In this document: piece after piece, positions 1 to 10,800 of the stretch
How the letters are laid out: each line of letters starts with the position of its first letter
Numbering within the stretch: the first letter of the stretch is position 1
Assembly: GCA_034190945.1 (NCBI GenBank)
Contig: CM067219.1
Span: 12,333,005-12,397,004, forward strand
DNA from: Octodonta nipae
Taxonomy: Eukaryota; Arthropoda; Insecta; Coleoptera; Chrysomelidae
DNA length: 64,000 nucleotides
Reading direction: 5' to 3'
Made by a program: the position numbers and the translations under genes
The notes under the pieces: generated by a model
What the model was told of the DNA's origin: nothing
The model's input: the letters and a program-made list of their open reading frames with translations, nothing else
Databases searched by the model: none

Positions 1-1955
1 TTTATTTTAAATGAAACGTTAATGTTTTGCTTTCTTATAAACTTTTAGACTTGGCTTGTCAAAAACTTCAACTAAAAGAGACGAGTAAATCGTAATACCG
101 GTGTTAGATGACGTATGAAAATGAAATCTGGAAAGTCATATTTTCTGTTTACTCTCTTCATAGATCAGAATAGATTTTGTTATTCAGAACAAATTTTATT
201 GTAAACTTTATATTTGTATGGATATTGTAATAAAATATAAAAAATGTTTCTAATTGACCTTTTTTCCTCCCAAAACATGCTAAAACCTTGCCTACAAGGC
301 AATCGCCATAAATGGTAGGTTCGTGCTTTTAGGAAGGGGCAAGTCGGCAATTATCGGGTTTACTTCTCATACAGATCCACAAGGGTGATCCAGGGGAGTT
401 GGGGGGTGGAGGCAGCTGCCTTTGCCTAGCGACTCCCTGGCTTGACTGTATCTCTGTGTCATAAAAATGTGCTTTTAGTCAGCTGAGTGCCTCGGACGTT
501 TTGAGTTTATAGTGGCTTCATTCTATTCTTCGTATTTCTCTCAACAAACCCTTTTATTTCATATCCATATCATGGGGATGGACAAAAAAGAGCGACAGTC
601 ATTTGAGACCAAACGATGGAGGCGAAAGCTTCTTATGCATTATAGTCCTCCTCTCTTTGTTTCTATTTCCTTATGTTATCATTAGTAATGGTTATAAATT
701 TCAGGAGCATTAAAATAATTGTTACTATTTTGTTATGACTCCAGTATTAATCCTAATGAGTAATTTAATTCTTAATTTAAATTTCTATAAGTGCCAAATA
801 AAATTTGATTAATTAACTCATATCCGATGAATTGTAAATGCGACAAAAAATTTAACAAAAGGTGTATGATATTAATAACGTTCTTTCTGACTTCTGACAT
901 ATGTAAAGTCGGTAATGCAATATATCGTAGAGAGAATTGGAGTTTTAATTAGAAAAGCAAATTTTGTGCAGGTTTTCTATATTAATTGGATGTTACATTA
1001 GTTTATTTCCTATATATTATTGATAATCTATAAAACAAAAGTATTTTACCTGGTCTCTGTTTCTTACACAGTGAACTGAATTGTATAGGCATTTCAAGAT
1101 CAAGGTAGTGTGTGGTGTCGGTGTCAGTGTCGAAACAAATGAAATTTCAAGTTGTCTAATTCAATAGTATAAATAAAGGAATATCTATCTATCTATCATT
1201 ATCTAGATATGTCTATATCGTTTTCTCGGAGCATAACATCCAACCGATTGGTTGTAGTTGACGCATGTCTTGTTCCTCAAATAGATGAAGCGACAGACGA
1301 CACTGTCGCTGTTTTGTCTCAGGGCACTTGTTTCAGTCGCGTGTCAAAATTGTAACTTAACATTAGCTGAGTAATGCTAGCAAAAATTCGTGTATACTGG
1401 TAAATCATTCACAATAAACGTGACTTATTAGGTCTGCGTCCATGATTAGAAATTTCTATCCACCCGATTTAATCTTAGCAGACACATATGCCTATTATTA
1501 CCTTAGAGTATCTACTTGCTAGAGATAGCCTGTGAAATGGAATGGGGGTTTAACTTGATATGTTGGTAACAATTTAAAGAACGATCATGCCAGAGTACTT
1601 ACATGTGTCTTTGTCTTGCTCTGCCAACCGTTCTGTAGGGTTGAAGTGGACTGTATTTTGAGGAGCTGACCCCGCACTGCCTTTTAGTGGATTTTACTGT
1701 GTCTATTTCACGACCGGTCTGATTTCACTTAAAACTACAACAATGAAGAACTAGAGAAATTAGTTCTTTTACGAGCGAGAGTGTCTCAACTGTCCCAGAC
1801 GATTGATCAAGTGACTCTGGCAATGAGTATGCGCGTAAAAATCACCAACAAAAAACAAAAAAATACAAAAGAAAAGATTCGGAATTACACTACTAATCCA
1901 AAAACTCTTGTTCCAAACTAAATATACTACTCTACAAATAAATGTTAATGAATCC
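1..1955. other. non-coding flank, no gene seen
   Basis: AT-rich sequence without a supportable gene. Around 280-440 there is a GC-richer patch ending in GGAGGCAGCTGCCT that resembles 33125-33260 (GGGGCAGCTGCCTG), so it is probably an old dispersed repeat. Around 1080-1195 the sequence ends in ATAAATAAAGG followed by a short (TCTA)n tract, which looks like the 3' tail of a decayed LINE. No reading frame in this stretch has recognisable domains. Confidence 0.4.
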
Positions 1956-2083
1956 TCAACAGCCTGCAGTGCAGAAATATCGTGCCAAGTCTAGAAAGAG
2001 AGGGTAAGAGGCTATTTCACTCTATAGGTAACTGCCTCCCACAGTATAAGGAGAGTGGTGCCGCTCATTTTCTACGAACAAAG

Positions 2084-2235
2084 GTGGAAACACATTTTCG
2101 TCACGTGACGTGAGTTCACATGCTATTACGGCATGTCACGGCACATTCTAAATATCTGCAATACAATTTACGCATGCTTTTAAATCAGCTAGAAGTACAC
2201 TGTGGTCATGTGACGTGACGATAATGTGTTTCCAC
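2084..2235. mobile_element. 152 bp palindromic MITE
   Basis: An imperfect inverted repeat starts GTGGAAACACATTTTCGTCA and ends with the reverse complement (ATAATGTGTTTCCAC). The arms carry CACGTGACGTGA-type palindromic motifs. There is no coding capacity. The size and structure fit a miniature inverted-repeat transposable element of unknown family. Confidence 0.65.
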
Positions 2236-2574
2236 ATAAGAATCAACTTTAAAATCGACAACACGACGCCCTGTGTGTTATGCAACTGTACAGACCGGTG
2301 CAGATGTTTAAAAATCATGCAGGGTTGCCGGATTGCTTGAAGAGAAAATTCCTAAAAAATCAATCTTTTAAGCATTCAACTTATGGAAAAATCTCATTCA
2401 AGAGATCAGCCTTTGATATTATTAGAAAGTAGAAGGATAAGTAATAAACACTTTAATGTACCTACCAATTTTGTTTAAAACAATTTGGTCAAGTTTGAGT
2501 TGGACTCGCATACTAAGGATTCCGTACCACCTTCAAGATTCCCTTGATTTTTATCACAATACATATGTATTTAA

Positions 2575-4215
2575 TTTTCTAATTTGGCCCCCAAAAATTA
2601 ACATTAGAGTCTTATTTTACTAATAAACTTCCAGGGAAGCCTTTTATAATTTACTGCCTGATTTTTTAGCCTCTATAGATTGGAAGATAAAGGGCAAAAT
2701 AGGTCAAGTTTTAAATTATAAATTATTAAATCTGTTACTCAAATTATTTAAAAATGCAAATAAAATATATTTTTCAAAATTTAAATGGTGTAGTTTCTAA
2801 AATGGGAATTAAGTCGATGTTTCATATTTTTGCTAATATCTTTTAAACAAATGATTTAAAAATATGATATATTTGTAATTCACATAATGAGCCTTTTATT
2901 TGATATATTACATGATGCGTTTGAAAATTGAATTTTTATTTTCCATTTAATTGTATAATTTGTCCCTAAAATTACTATGGAAGTTTTCTAATCATTTTTC
3001 TTATAAATTTCAAGTGAGCCCCAGTACCCCTAAGTATTTTCAAAATTTTAAGTAGTATGGTTTCGAAAATAAAGCGAGAATGAGAATTTTTTATATCTTT
3101 ATGTTAATATCTTGTAAACAATTAATTTTAAAAATATGAAAAATATACATTTGTATTCCTCATAATGAGCCCCTTCATTTGATATATTGCATGATGCGTT
3201 AAAAAAATATTTTTTATTTTCCGTTTAATTCTATAATTTGGCCCCCAATATTAATATCAAAGATTTCTTCGTATTTTTCATGTAAATAAAAAAAATTAGG
3301 TCTTACAGTTTGGGGAATAAAGGGGGAAATGGGTAATTTTTTAAATATATTTTAAAATATTTATTAAAAAAAAATAAAAAAAAAACATATTTGTATTAGT
3401 CATATGAGCCCTGTGATTTGATATATTACATGATCTGTTAGAAACAAGTTTAATTTTTTATTTTCCATTTAATTCTATAATTTGCCCTCCCAAAATGAAT
3501 ATTAGGGGTTTCTCCTTATTTTCCCAGTTAAGTTCAGGTGAGGCGCTATACCTCTATTTTTTTCAAAATTTTACAGCTTATGGTTTCGGAGATAAGGGAG
3601 GGGGATGGGTAAAATTTTTTATACTTTTGTTAATATATTTCAATTAATTTATTTTAAAAATATGAAAAAATATATTAGTTTTCGTCATAATGAGCCCTTT
3701 CATTTGATATATAACATGATGCGTTAGAAACAATTTTAATTTTATATTTTCCATTTAATTCTGTAATTTGCCCCCCAAAATTAAAAGTAGAGGTTTCCCC
3801 TTCTTTTTTCAATAAACTTCAGGTCAGACTCTATACCTTTAATTTTTTTCAAAACTTTTCGTTTTATAGTTTCGCAGATAATGAGGGGGGGGGAATGGGT
3901 AAAATTTGGTATATTTTCGTTAATATCTTTTAAATTTTTTAAATTATTTTTTTTTAATAATGAAAAAAATATATTTATGTTCCTCAGAATGAGACCTTTC
4001 ATTTTATTACATGATGCGTTTTAAAAATTTTTAATTTTTAAATACTCATTTAATTCTATAATTTGCCCCCCAAAATTAATATTAATGGTTTCTGCTTATT
4101 TTTCACGTAAAGTTCGGGCAACGTTGTATATTTCCTATTTTTTTCAAAATTTTAGGCTCAGTAGTTTCTGAGGTAAGGGGGGGATGGTCGATTTTTTTAG
4201 TTTTTCCCCCCAGAA
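2575..4215. repeat. tandem satellite array, unit about 240-300 bp
   Basis: About five and a half diverged direct copies. The anchor TTTGATATATTACATGATGC recurs near 2898, 3176, 3416, 3701 and 4001 (the last degenerate), giving spacings of roughly 278, 240, 285 and 300 bp. Each unit also holds a TTCCATTTAATTCTATAATT segment, a CCCCCAAAATTA run, a block near TTTTTTCAAAATTTTA and a G-run (GGGGGGAATGGGTAAAATTT). The units are AT-rich with a purine/pyrimidine-skewed G tract and no open frame. Confidence 0.8.
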
Positions 4216-4994
4216 GTACCCCTAAAATCAAAATTTATTTTTTTGCGATATCCCTATATTGTATATACGCAACCCTAAAAATATTGACAATAGGGTTATT
4301 AAAAATTTTCTGAAACCTACTTAGGGCAGTTAGTTTAATTTTGAAATTTCCCGAGTATCATAAGTACGCACCTTAGAACATAAATTATTCAAAGGTACGC
4401 ACACAGCAACTCTCATTACCTTGTAATATGCAATTTGTCCACTAAAAGCGGGTTGATGTTGCAATCTTCTGATAATTATTGAATACTGTTGTCAAAATTT
4501 TATAAATTAGGTGGTTTGTATTTTTACGGCTTAATTTTAATAAAATTTAAATTAGAATGCCGAAACGATAAAATTATACAGATATCGTGAGATTTACTTT
4601 AAATCAACAAATCTGGCAACACAGCGACTAAACATCTATTCTATAGTAAACCGGAAATTAGTGCAAAAAATGGCGGAACCAATCAGCATTTAGCCTGTAC
4701 CTTGGCAACACTTTACTTATACGCACTCTGCTGCATCCAATGCGCTCATTAGCATTAGCTCTTTCTATCCTTGGCAGGACATTTGGCCATTGCAGGCTAT
4801 CTCCAGAAGGTTGATGCTCTAAGATTATTACATTAAAAGTAAATATTATTCCATAACAACACAGCGCACAAATAATTATGAAATCCTTAAACGGTTACCA
4901 TAGCTACGTCGATACTTATGGGGTCCATAGATCAAACTTGGAATATATTATCTTAATGTCTGGGTAATGAAATTGGGGACTTTATTTCATAAAT
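4216..4994. other. upstream region of DRC8
   Basis: AT-rich flank between the satellite and the first DRC8 exon. It contains the transposon-like end at 4700-4823 and then about 170 bp of unique-looking sequence before the start codon. No TATA box or other promoter element could be singled out. Confidence 0.3.
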
Positions 4995-7753
4995 ATGGAT
5001 GACGAAGAGGATATTACAGGTAAGCTTTACGTATTGTTGTGGAAAATATCATCGTAATTCATTTGGTAATTTTACAGTGCCAATAAACAATGATTTGGAA
5101 AGAAAAATTGCCGATGCTTTTGAAGTTTTCGACCACGCCGGTAACAAAACGATTGATGTTCGCGAGATATCCACGATCATAAGAGGTTTGGGTTGTTGTC
5201 CGTCTGAAGCCGAGATACAGGAAATCATTGTAGCCGTAGAAAACCCCCAAACGCCAGGAAGTGCTCACCTTTCGCAGTTTTTACCTTATGTGGCTCAGAT
5301 ACTCACGGAACATAAGTAAGATGTAAAAATTAAACATGTTTTTACAGTTACTTGTATATTTTCAAAGTTCCAGTTCAAGTTTCAAATAATAGTAAAATAA
5401 GGAAGGTTTTATCGTAAAATGAATTCAACATCTAAGAGTTTCAGGAAAAACGATCTCACCGAGACTGCAAAGCGAGAGTCATATTGTGGTTTCACTACAA
5501 AAGGTCGTTGAAGGGATTTGTTTAAAAAACACTCCATTTTAAGCGACCGTGCAGTCAGTTTGCTGTTCTTTGTATCGAAAAATCAGACTAATTTTTGCTC
5601 CATTAATTTAGTGTTATGTTCTCGTTTTTATATGTATTTATTTGGAGACCGTTTAATAACATTTGTGATTGTTTTTAGCCTATATCTCTCGAAATGGCAT
5701 TTCAAAATACAACGTAATATTTATCAAAGTAATCAAATTTTGTTGGCTTTCTCTGTGGTGCCAATGAATAAACAATAGTTTTCCGGCCAGTTTTAACGTA
5801 GTCTACAGGAATTTCGTCCTAACGTTTCATCTGCAATCGCCTCACACATCTTAAGCGGGGCAGAAGTAGATGATACCTCGTACACCTACGCCCGTATCAC
5901 TGAACTTTCGGAGAAACTTCCAATAGAAATGTATTATTAATTTTAGATATCAGCCGGCTTCCCCAGAACAACTGTTAGAGGCTTTCCAAGTGTTAGATCC
6001 AGAAGGGCACGGTTACTTAACAAAAGACTATATCTCTACGCTAATGACTCAAGATGGCGAACCGTTTACGCAAGACGAGCTAGACGAAATGCTGGAAATT
6101 GCTATCGATCCACAAACTCAAACTGTACCGTATGAGTATTACATAAATCAGCTAATGGTATGTCATTTAAACATAAAAATACACATATTGTAAATCACTT
6201 TTAAAGAGTGCATCTCATAATATTCATATAATGAATCATTAGATCAGTCTCGTTCTTTATATAATCTTAGTCAGCAATTCCTAGTTATTACAATAGACTT
6301 AACATATGATCATAGACGAGCCCTTTCTCTGTAATCAAGACTCAACATTGGTTTACTTTTTCAAATTTTTACTTTTTATTCGGGATTCTCAAAACGACCT
6401 TAAATATCAATATTTTTATAAGATCATTGTTAAAGAAAGTTTAATATGCTCTACAAAAAAAATGTTGAATACTCTCTTCGAGGTGTCATTCCTTTGTACG
6501 CAAGACAATATACATTATATATCATATATAATATACATTGTTTCTGGTCAGGGAACCTTCATCAGTTGCGCTTCCCACAATTAAATGTCCTCTCGAACAC
6601 TTCTTTATGTATTTGAAACATTTCGTTAAATTTGAAGACGCGAGATGTAAGACCGACATCTAGGATTTTCGAGAGAATCAGCCCACAGAGGTTCCGAATC
6701 TGGAGCCGTTCCGTGTAATTGCTGTTCTCCCTTAACTCCTAGGACAGAATGTCACGATAAAATTTTTCAGGTTACTTCACCTGTCAGAGATATTGAATAC
6801 TCTCTCCGAGGTGTCATTCCTTTGTACGCAAGACAATATACATTATATATCATATATAATATACATTGACCAGAAATGTATATTATATATGATATAATGT
6901 ATATTGTCTTGCGTACCAAATTGAATTGAATGTTTGGGTAGGTATTTTTAGAGATAGAATAACTGAACCTTTTTTCATTGACGGGAATTTAGATGAACCA
7001 AAATATTTATCCTTACTTCAAGAGCAAATGATATAGTAACCAATAATCGTTGGATTGGCCGTAGAGGAACTATTGAGTGGCTAGCCAGGTCCCGTGATCT
7101 GACTCCACTTTACTTTTTTATGGGGCTACATGAAGAGCAAAGTGTTCACTACTTAACCACGAGATTTAGAAGATCTGAGACAAAGAATAATCAGCGTAAG
7201 CCTTGCCTCAACTAGCTGGGTCATTTTGCTATTCGTCACTTCCTTCAACGACCATTAGAAGTCAAATTCAGAAAATGGTCAAGGGCATATCTGAATTTTC
7301 CCCTCTTCATTTCCGAGGAATCCCATTTGGAAAAATGAACTTGACCTTGAAGATCAAGGTCAAATCTAGGGACACCTATGAATAGCCCGGGGAAAATCCT
7401 AAATCTTGTTTGAATCAGTTTTTCTTAAAATGAATTTTTCCAAAGTTATTGTCCTGTTTCCATAGTTTTGGGACACCGTGTATAAATATGCCGAAAAAGT
7501 CGCATTTCCAAACATTTTCGTAAATAGAAAAAGTTGTGTCGTTCTTACCTAAATATCATAAGCTTAAGTACTGGGGACTATTATACTGAGTTCTTATTTT
7601 TATTCACACAATTGATTTCTCTAGTACGAACCTGCCCAATCCGATGATATGTATGCATTAGCTGACGAAGTAGAAGCCAAAAAACCACCTCCCCCGCCCC
7701 CGGCTAAAAGAATGTCACAATATTTGAAAGAGACACAAAATTTGATGAACTAA
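4995..7753 (+). CDS. DRC8: dynein regulatory complex subunit 8 (EF-hand protein EFCAB2/DRC8)
   Basis: Four exons with GT-AG introns: 4995-5019, 5078-5315, 5947-6157 and 7625-7753 (603 nt, 200 aa, TAA stop 7751-7753). The phases join cleanly. DRC8 is a calmodulin-like subunit of the nexin-dynein regulatory complex that controls dynein arms in motile axonemes, in insects mainly the sperm tail. EF-hand 1 lies at residues 19-47 with loop 27-38 (D27, N31, T33, D35, E38). A second helix-loop-helix has loop 105-116, where Y116 replaces the usual Glu, so calcium binding there is doubtful. The motifs AFEVFDHAGN, IIRGLGCCP, YLTKD and DGEPFTQDELDEML are DRC8 hallmarks. The C-terminal tail is longer than in vertebrates and has a six-proline run (179-184) followed by AKR. 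The start ATG encodes an acidic MDDEEDIT leader. Intron 3 (1.47 kb) is filled with repeats. Confidence 0.93.
6466..6823 (+). repeat. dispersed repeat Q, with a partial second copy, in DRC8 intron 3
   Basis: The segment 6638-6823 (GCGAGATGTAAGACCGACAT through AGAGATATTGAATACTCTC) recurs at 23622-23775 on + and 39452-39660 on -. A tail-only copy (GAATACTCTCTTCGAGGTGT through the GTACGCAAGAC motif) lies at 6466-6540. The same CGCAAGACAATATA motif follows the 39.4 kb copy, so it belongs to the family. There is no open frame; it is a non-autonomous element of unknown type. Confidence 0.7.
6824..6916. repeat. 93 bp near-perfect hairpin
   Basis: GTACGCAAGACAATATACAT on the left is matched by its reverse complement, ending at TTGTCTTGCGTAC on the right, around a short CCAGAA spacer. 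The arms are mostly AT dinucleotide-like. It abuts the Q repeat and appears to be a head-to-head junction of two Q ends. Confidence 0.75.
6920..7485 (+). pseudogene. degenerate Tc1/mariner transposase fragment in DRC8 intron 3
   Basis: Interrupted translations give LDEPKYLSLLQEQ, then RWIGRRGTIEWLARSRDLTP and later a decayed LKSKVF/LRQR-like stretch. This matches the C-terminal catalytic region of the 16.4-18.3 kb transposase family (WIGRRGSIEWPARSPDLTP). Most of the catalytic core is deleted and stops are present. The 3' side ends with TTTTGGGACACCGTGTATA, which looks like a mariner terminal repeat. It is spliced out with intron 3 and has no coding role. Confidence 0.7.
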
Positions 7754-7863
7754 TAATTTTATTTTTTTCATGTGCCATTATAAAAGTTTCAAAAATATAA
7801 CGTTACTATACACCTGTTTAAAGTCATGTTTTATGTAAATTATATATTAAATCATTTACTATA

Positions 7864-7869
7864 AATAAA
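7864..7869 (+). terminator. probable poly(A) signal of DRC8
   Basis: AATAAA lies 110 bases after the DRC8 stop codon. Cleavage 15-25 nt downstream would fall at or inside the end of the convergent ECH1 gene. Confidence 0.55.
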
Positions 7870-7877
7870 TTAGTGTT

Positions 7878-7883
7878 TTTATT
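7878..7883 (-). terminator. probable poly(A) signal of ECH1, overlapping its stop codon
   Basis: On the minus strand the last codons read CTC TAA TAAA, so an AATAAA hexamer overlaps the TAA stop. No other minus-strand AATAAA is seen before the DRC8 stop codon, so the ECH1 3' UTR is probably only a few tens of bases long. Confidence 0.55.
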
Positions 7884-10800
7884 AGAGTTTCGAAAATTTT
7901 ATATTTTTATTTTTTGTCATCTGAGCTGTCGCAGCTTCAATTAAATCTTCACTTTGTAACATGGCTTGGTTCCAAATTGCCTGAAATGAAATTGAATCAT
8001 AGATAATTTTTATTATAAACATATACATTTTTTCGTATTACAGGTCGACTAAAATTACAAGAACAGGGCAGAGACGCGATTTCATACAGCATCTTTCTTT
8101 TTACATGATTTGGTTGTAAAGTAATGTCTGCAATGTTTCCTTCCTGCAAAGTTGTAGAACCATTTTACTATTAAATAGGTATAACACAGTTATCTGTTGT
8201 TACTCATTCCCTCTGAATCCTATCCTCTTTTTTTTCTACTAAACTGTAATGTCTCGTTTACATACTACAAGCAGAGAAGTTGGCAAGGTAATCGGCAGCT
8301 CGAGTATGTAATCACTTCAAATCTCATGCTCCTGTCGCTGCTACTCGCGCTGCCTGACACTTCCCAAATGAGCGCTCCACTGCTCCAAAGTGGAACGTGA
8401 AGTGAGTAACAGGCCAGTAAGTGAATAGTTTACTACTTTCCATTCATCGCGACAATATTACTGGTCTGTCTGTGTGAGAAGCAGCGCCAGAGTCATAATT
8501 TAAGCAATACATGAAAATTTTAACACAATTCTAGACCCACGCCAACGAAACATTTGTAAAAGAGACAAAGGAAAGGACAAACCAGTTAATCGCACTAGCT
8601 TAGCACCTTCCCCTTAGTAATAACGTTGCTGAAATAAATAAAATCAAAGATCGCATCCTGTCGGTATCAATCGCAGTAAGTAAACAAACATCCTTGAAGA
8701 CTAGCTTTTCTACACACGACAAGTCAATTGGCCAGAAATAGAGAAACAAAGTTTGGAATGAACTAAAGGCTCAGCTGACAACAAAAAGAAGAAACGAGTC
8801 TTGAATGTTCAATCTCTCCTAATCATTCTTTCAAAAGGATGATCAATACTTCTACAAGAATCGTAACTCGACGACGCATAGACATCCTGATCGACAAGAA
8901 AGATTCAAGAGAAATCAAAGACAGTAAGGTATATCGGGAGAACCATTTATTTCACAACACAGGTTCTTACTACCAGCCCTAAAACTAAAAACACCCACCA
9001 AGAAGGAAACACATAAAGTTGAGATGAAATGGTAAATATGGTAAAAGGTGAAATTGTTAAGTGAAAAATCATTTCAAACATTACTTAAGGAAATATTACT
9101 CAAATTACTAATCCCGCATTTATACGGCGCAAGTTCAAAATTTGTTGTGTCGTCATAGCAAAACGGAAGATTGGAAACAGAAAAGGAACTTGCACAGTAC
9201 CAAGGATAGCAAAGATTGCGTAACTGAAACTGTACCTGATGAAGACAGATAATTACAGACAGGCGAAGAACGCTGCTCAAAATAGTCATTATCAATGGTA
9301 TATACAATGTAGTCAAACGCAGGTTCAATGATTCCAAGATTCTACTTATGAATGACAAAGACATACGTCAAAGATGGCACTCGTATCGCCCAAATGTTTG
9401 AACTAAAGAATTTCCTCAGCAGCAAGAGGCAGACCTATTTATGATGTAAGGACCAGCAAACGAGTCTGTGTCTATATAGTACCACAATTTTTTCAAAACG
9501 TTAAAATGTTTTAATGGGTTTTTTACATTTGTTGCAGGCGATTTGGGTTAGCAAAAGGGTTTAGGCCTTATCATGTAGAAACTTAGAATTTCAAAATGAA
9601 CTTAAAATTATTAATAATAGAAGATAGAGTTCTGGGAATCAAACTTTATACTGAAAACTGTTTTCTCTTTAATTTTCCCAATACCGGGTGAAAACACGCA
9701 TAATACATGTTTTGCTTCAATTTGTTAATGCGGTGACTCAAGTTGAATGGTAGCTAGGCAATTTTCCATTGATTCACATAATAATTCAAGTACTGAACAA
9801 TATCAATCAGACTGACAAGAGTGAATGCCCATCAATTAGTTTTCCGCTGGACATTTACTTATTTATTATTCTGGCAATATAACTCACACCTCCTTTTATA
9901 ATACCATAAACGGCAGGGGTGACAGGCTCTTTCTCAGGCTTTGTTGTGAAATACATTTCTTAGATTGAGTTACATAACATACTAAAGTTCCCGTAAAATC
10001 CGAAAGTTGAGGTGGTGCACTTCTTGAGGTAGAAATTCTGGAGGAATGAAAATTGTATTTTTTCTAAGCATGCCACAAAATGACAACTTTCTATTCTATC
10101 CGCTCTAACCAAATCAAAGGATGTCTATTCATTGTTATTTCATTTGTAGCTCCCAGTATCCTTACCAACACCAAAACGACTATCTTTTCCTGCAATAAGG
10201 ATTTTTCAAATCAGTCATTACTCAAATCGGTTGCTGATTTGGTTTTTATATCACCCCTCTCATGGACATAACCCCTGGTGGAACCAACCATATACTTAGA
10301 AGTATATGGAACCCACCTTTTCTCTAAAGTCAATGAGTATCTGTATTAAACTTGGTTTTGCACATAATAGTACATAAATTTAAATCTTCTTGGGGGTGAT
10401 AGTCTATCTATCTCCCTTTCTTTCTTGTATATGAGCATTTTATTTAAATAGCATGTTAATTTTGAAAACAACGCGTTCTCACATCGTATCTTCATAGACA
10501 TGTTTTCCATGCACGTTTTTAAGGTTTTTACTTTCGTAGTTAGAAGTAGTTAATGATAAATGACATCCCTAATGAGCACACCTTTGATTTCGGCAGTTAA
10601 CCATGAACTTGGGGGGGTCAACCATTTGGCATTGGGAGGTTTAAGAATTTTTTGGAGAATTTTTTTAAATACTAAAAGTTGTTTGCAACATCATTATGAG
10701 TTATAACTATACTGCTGTTAAGTATTTTAATACAGAATAACTTTTCTGACTTACAATTTGATTAAGACTTTCAGGTACAGAATGATCTCTAGCATAGATC

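Larger units (their letters stand above)
1956..4823. mobile_element. probable larger relative of the 12.7 kb fold-back element
   Basis: The two outer parts resemble the two ends of the fold-back element at 12736-14614. On the left, 1960-2060 shares AGCCTGCAGTGCA, the GAGAGAGGG tract and GCTATTTCAC. On the right, 4790-4823 reads TTGCAGGCTATCTCCAGAAG and ends in GATGCTCTAAG, as at 14582-14614. Between them lie a small hairpin element and a tandem satellite array. Unity of the element is inferred: the extreme left end is missing or changed and no target duplication was identified. Confidence 0.4.

Noticed and set aside
5059..5268. Minus-strand open frame opposite DRC8 exon 2
   Set aside because: Shadow of the real exon; no motif and it fits no splice model.
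5518..5778. 86-codon plus frame in DRC8 intron 2
   Set aside because: Lies within a clean GT-AG intron; hydrophobic low-complexity composition and no motif.
10282..10303. 22 bp perfect palindrome as an operator-like site
   Set aside because: Isolated within an intron; no partner site or family evidence.
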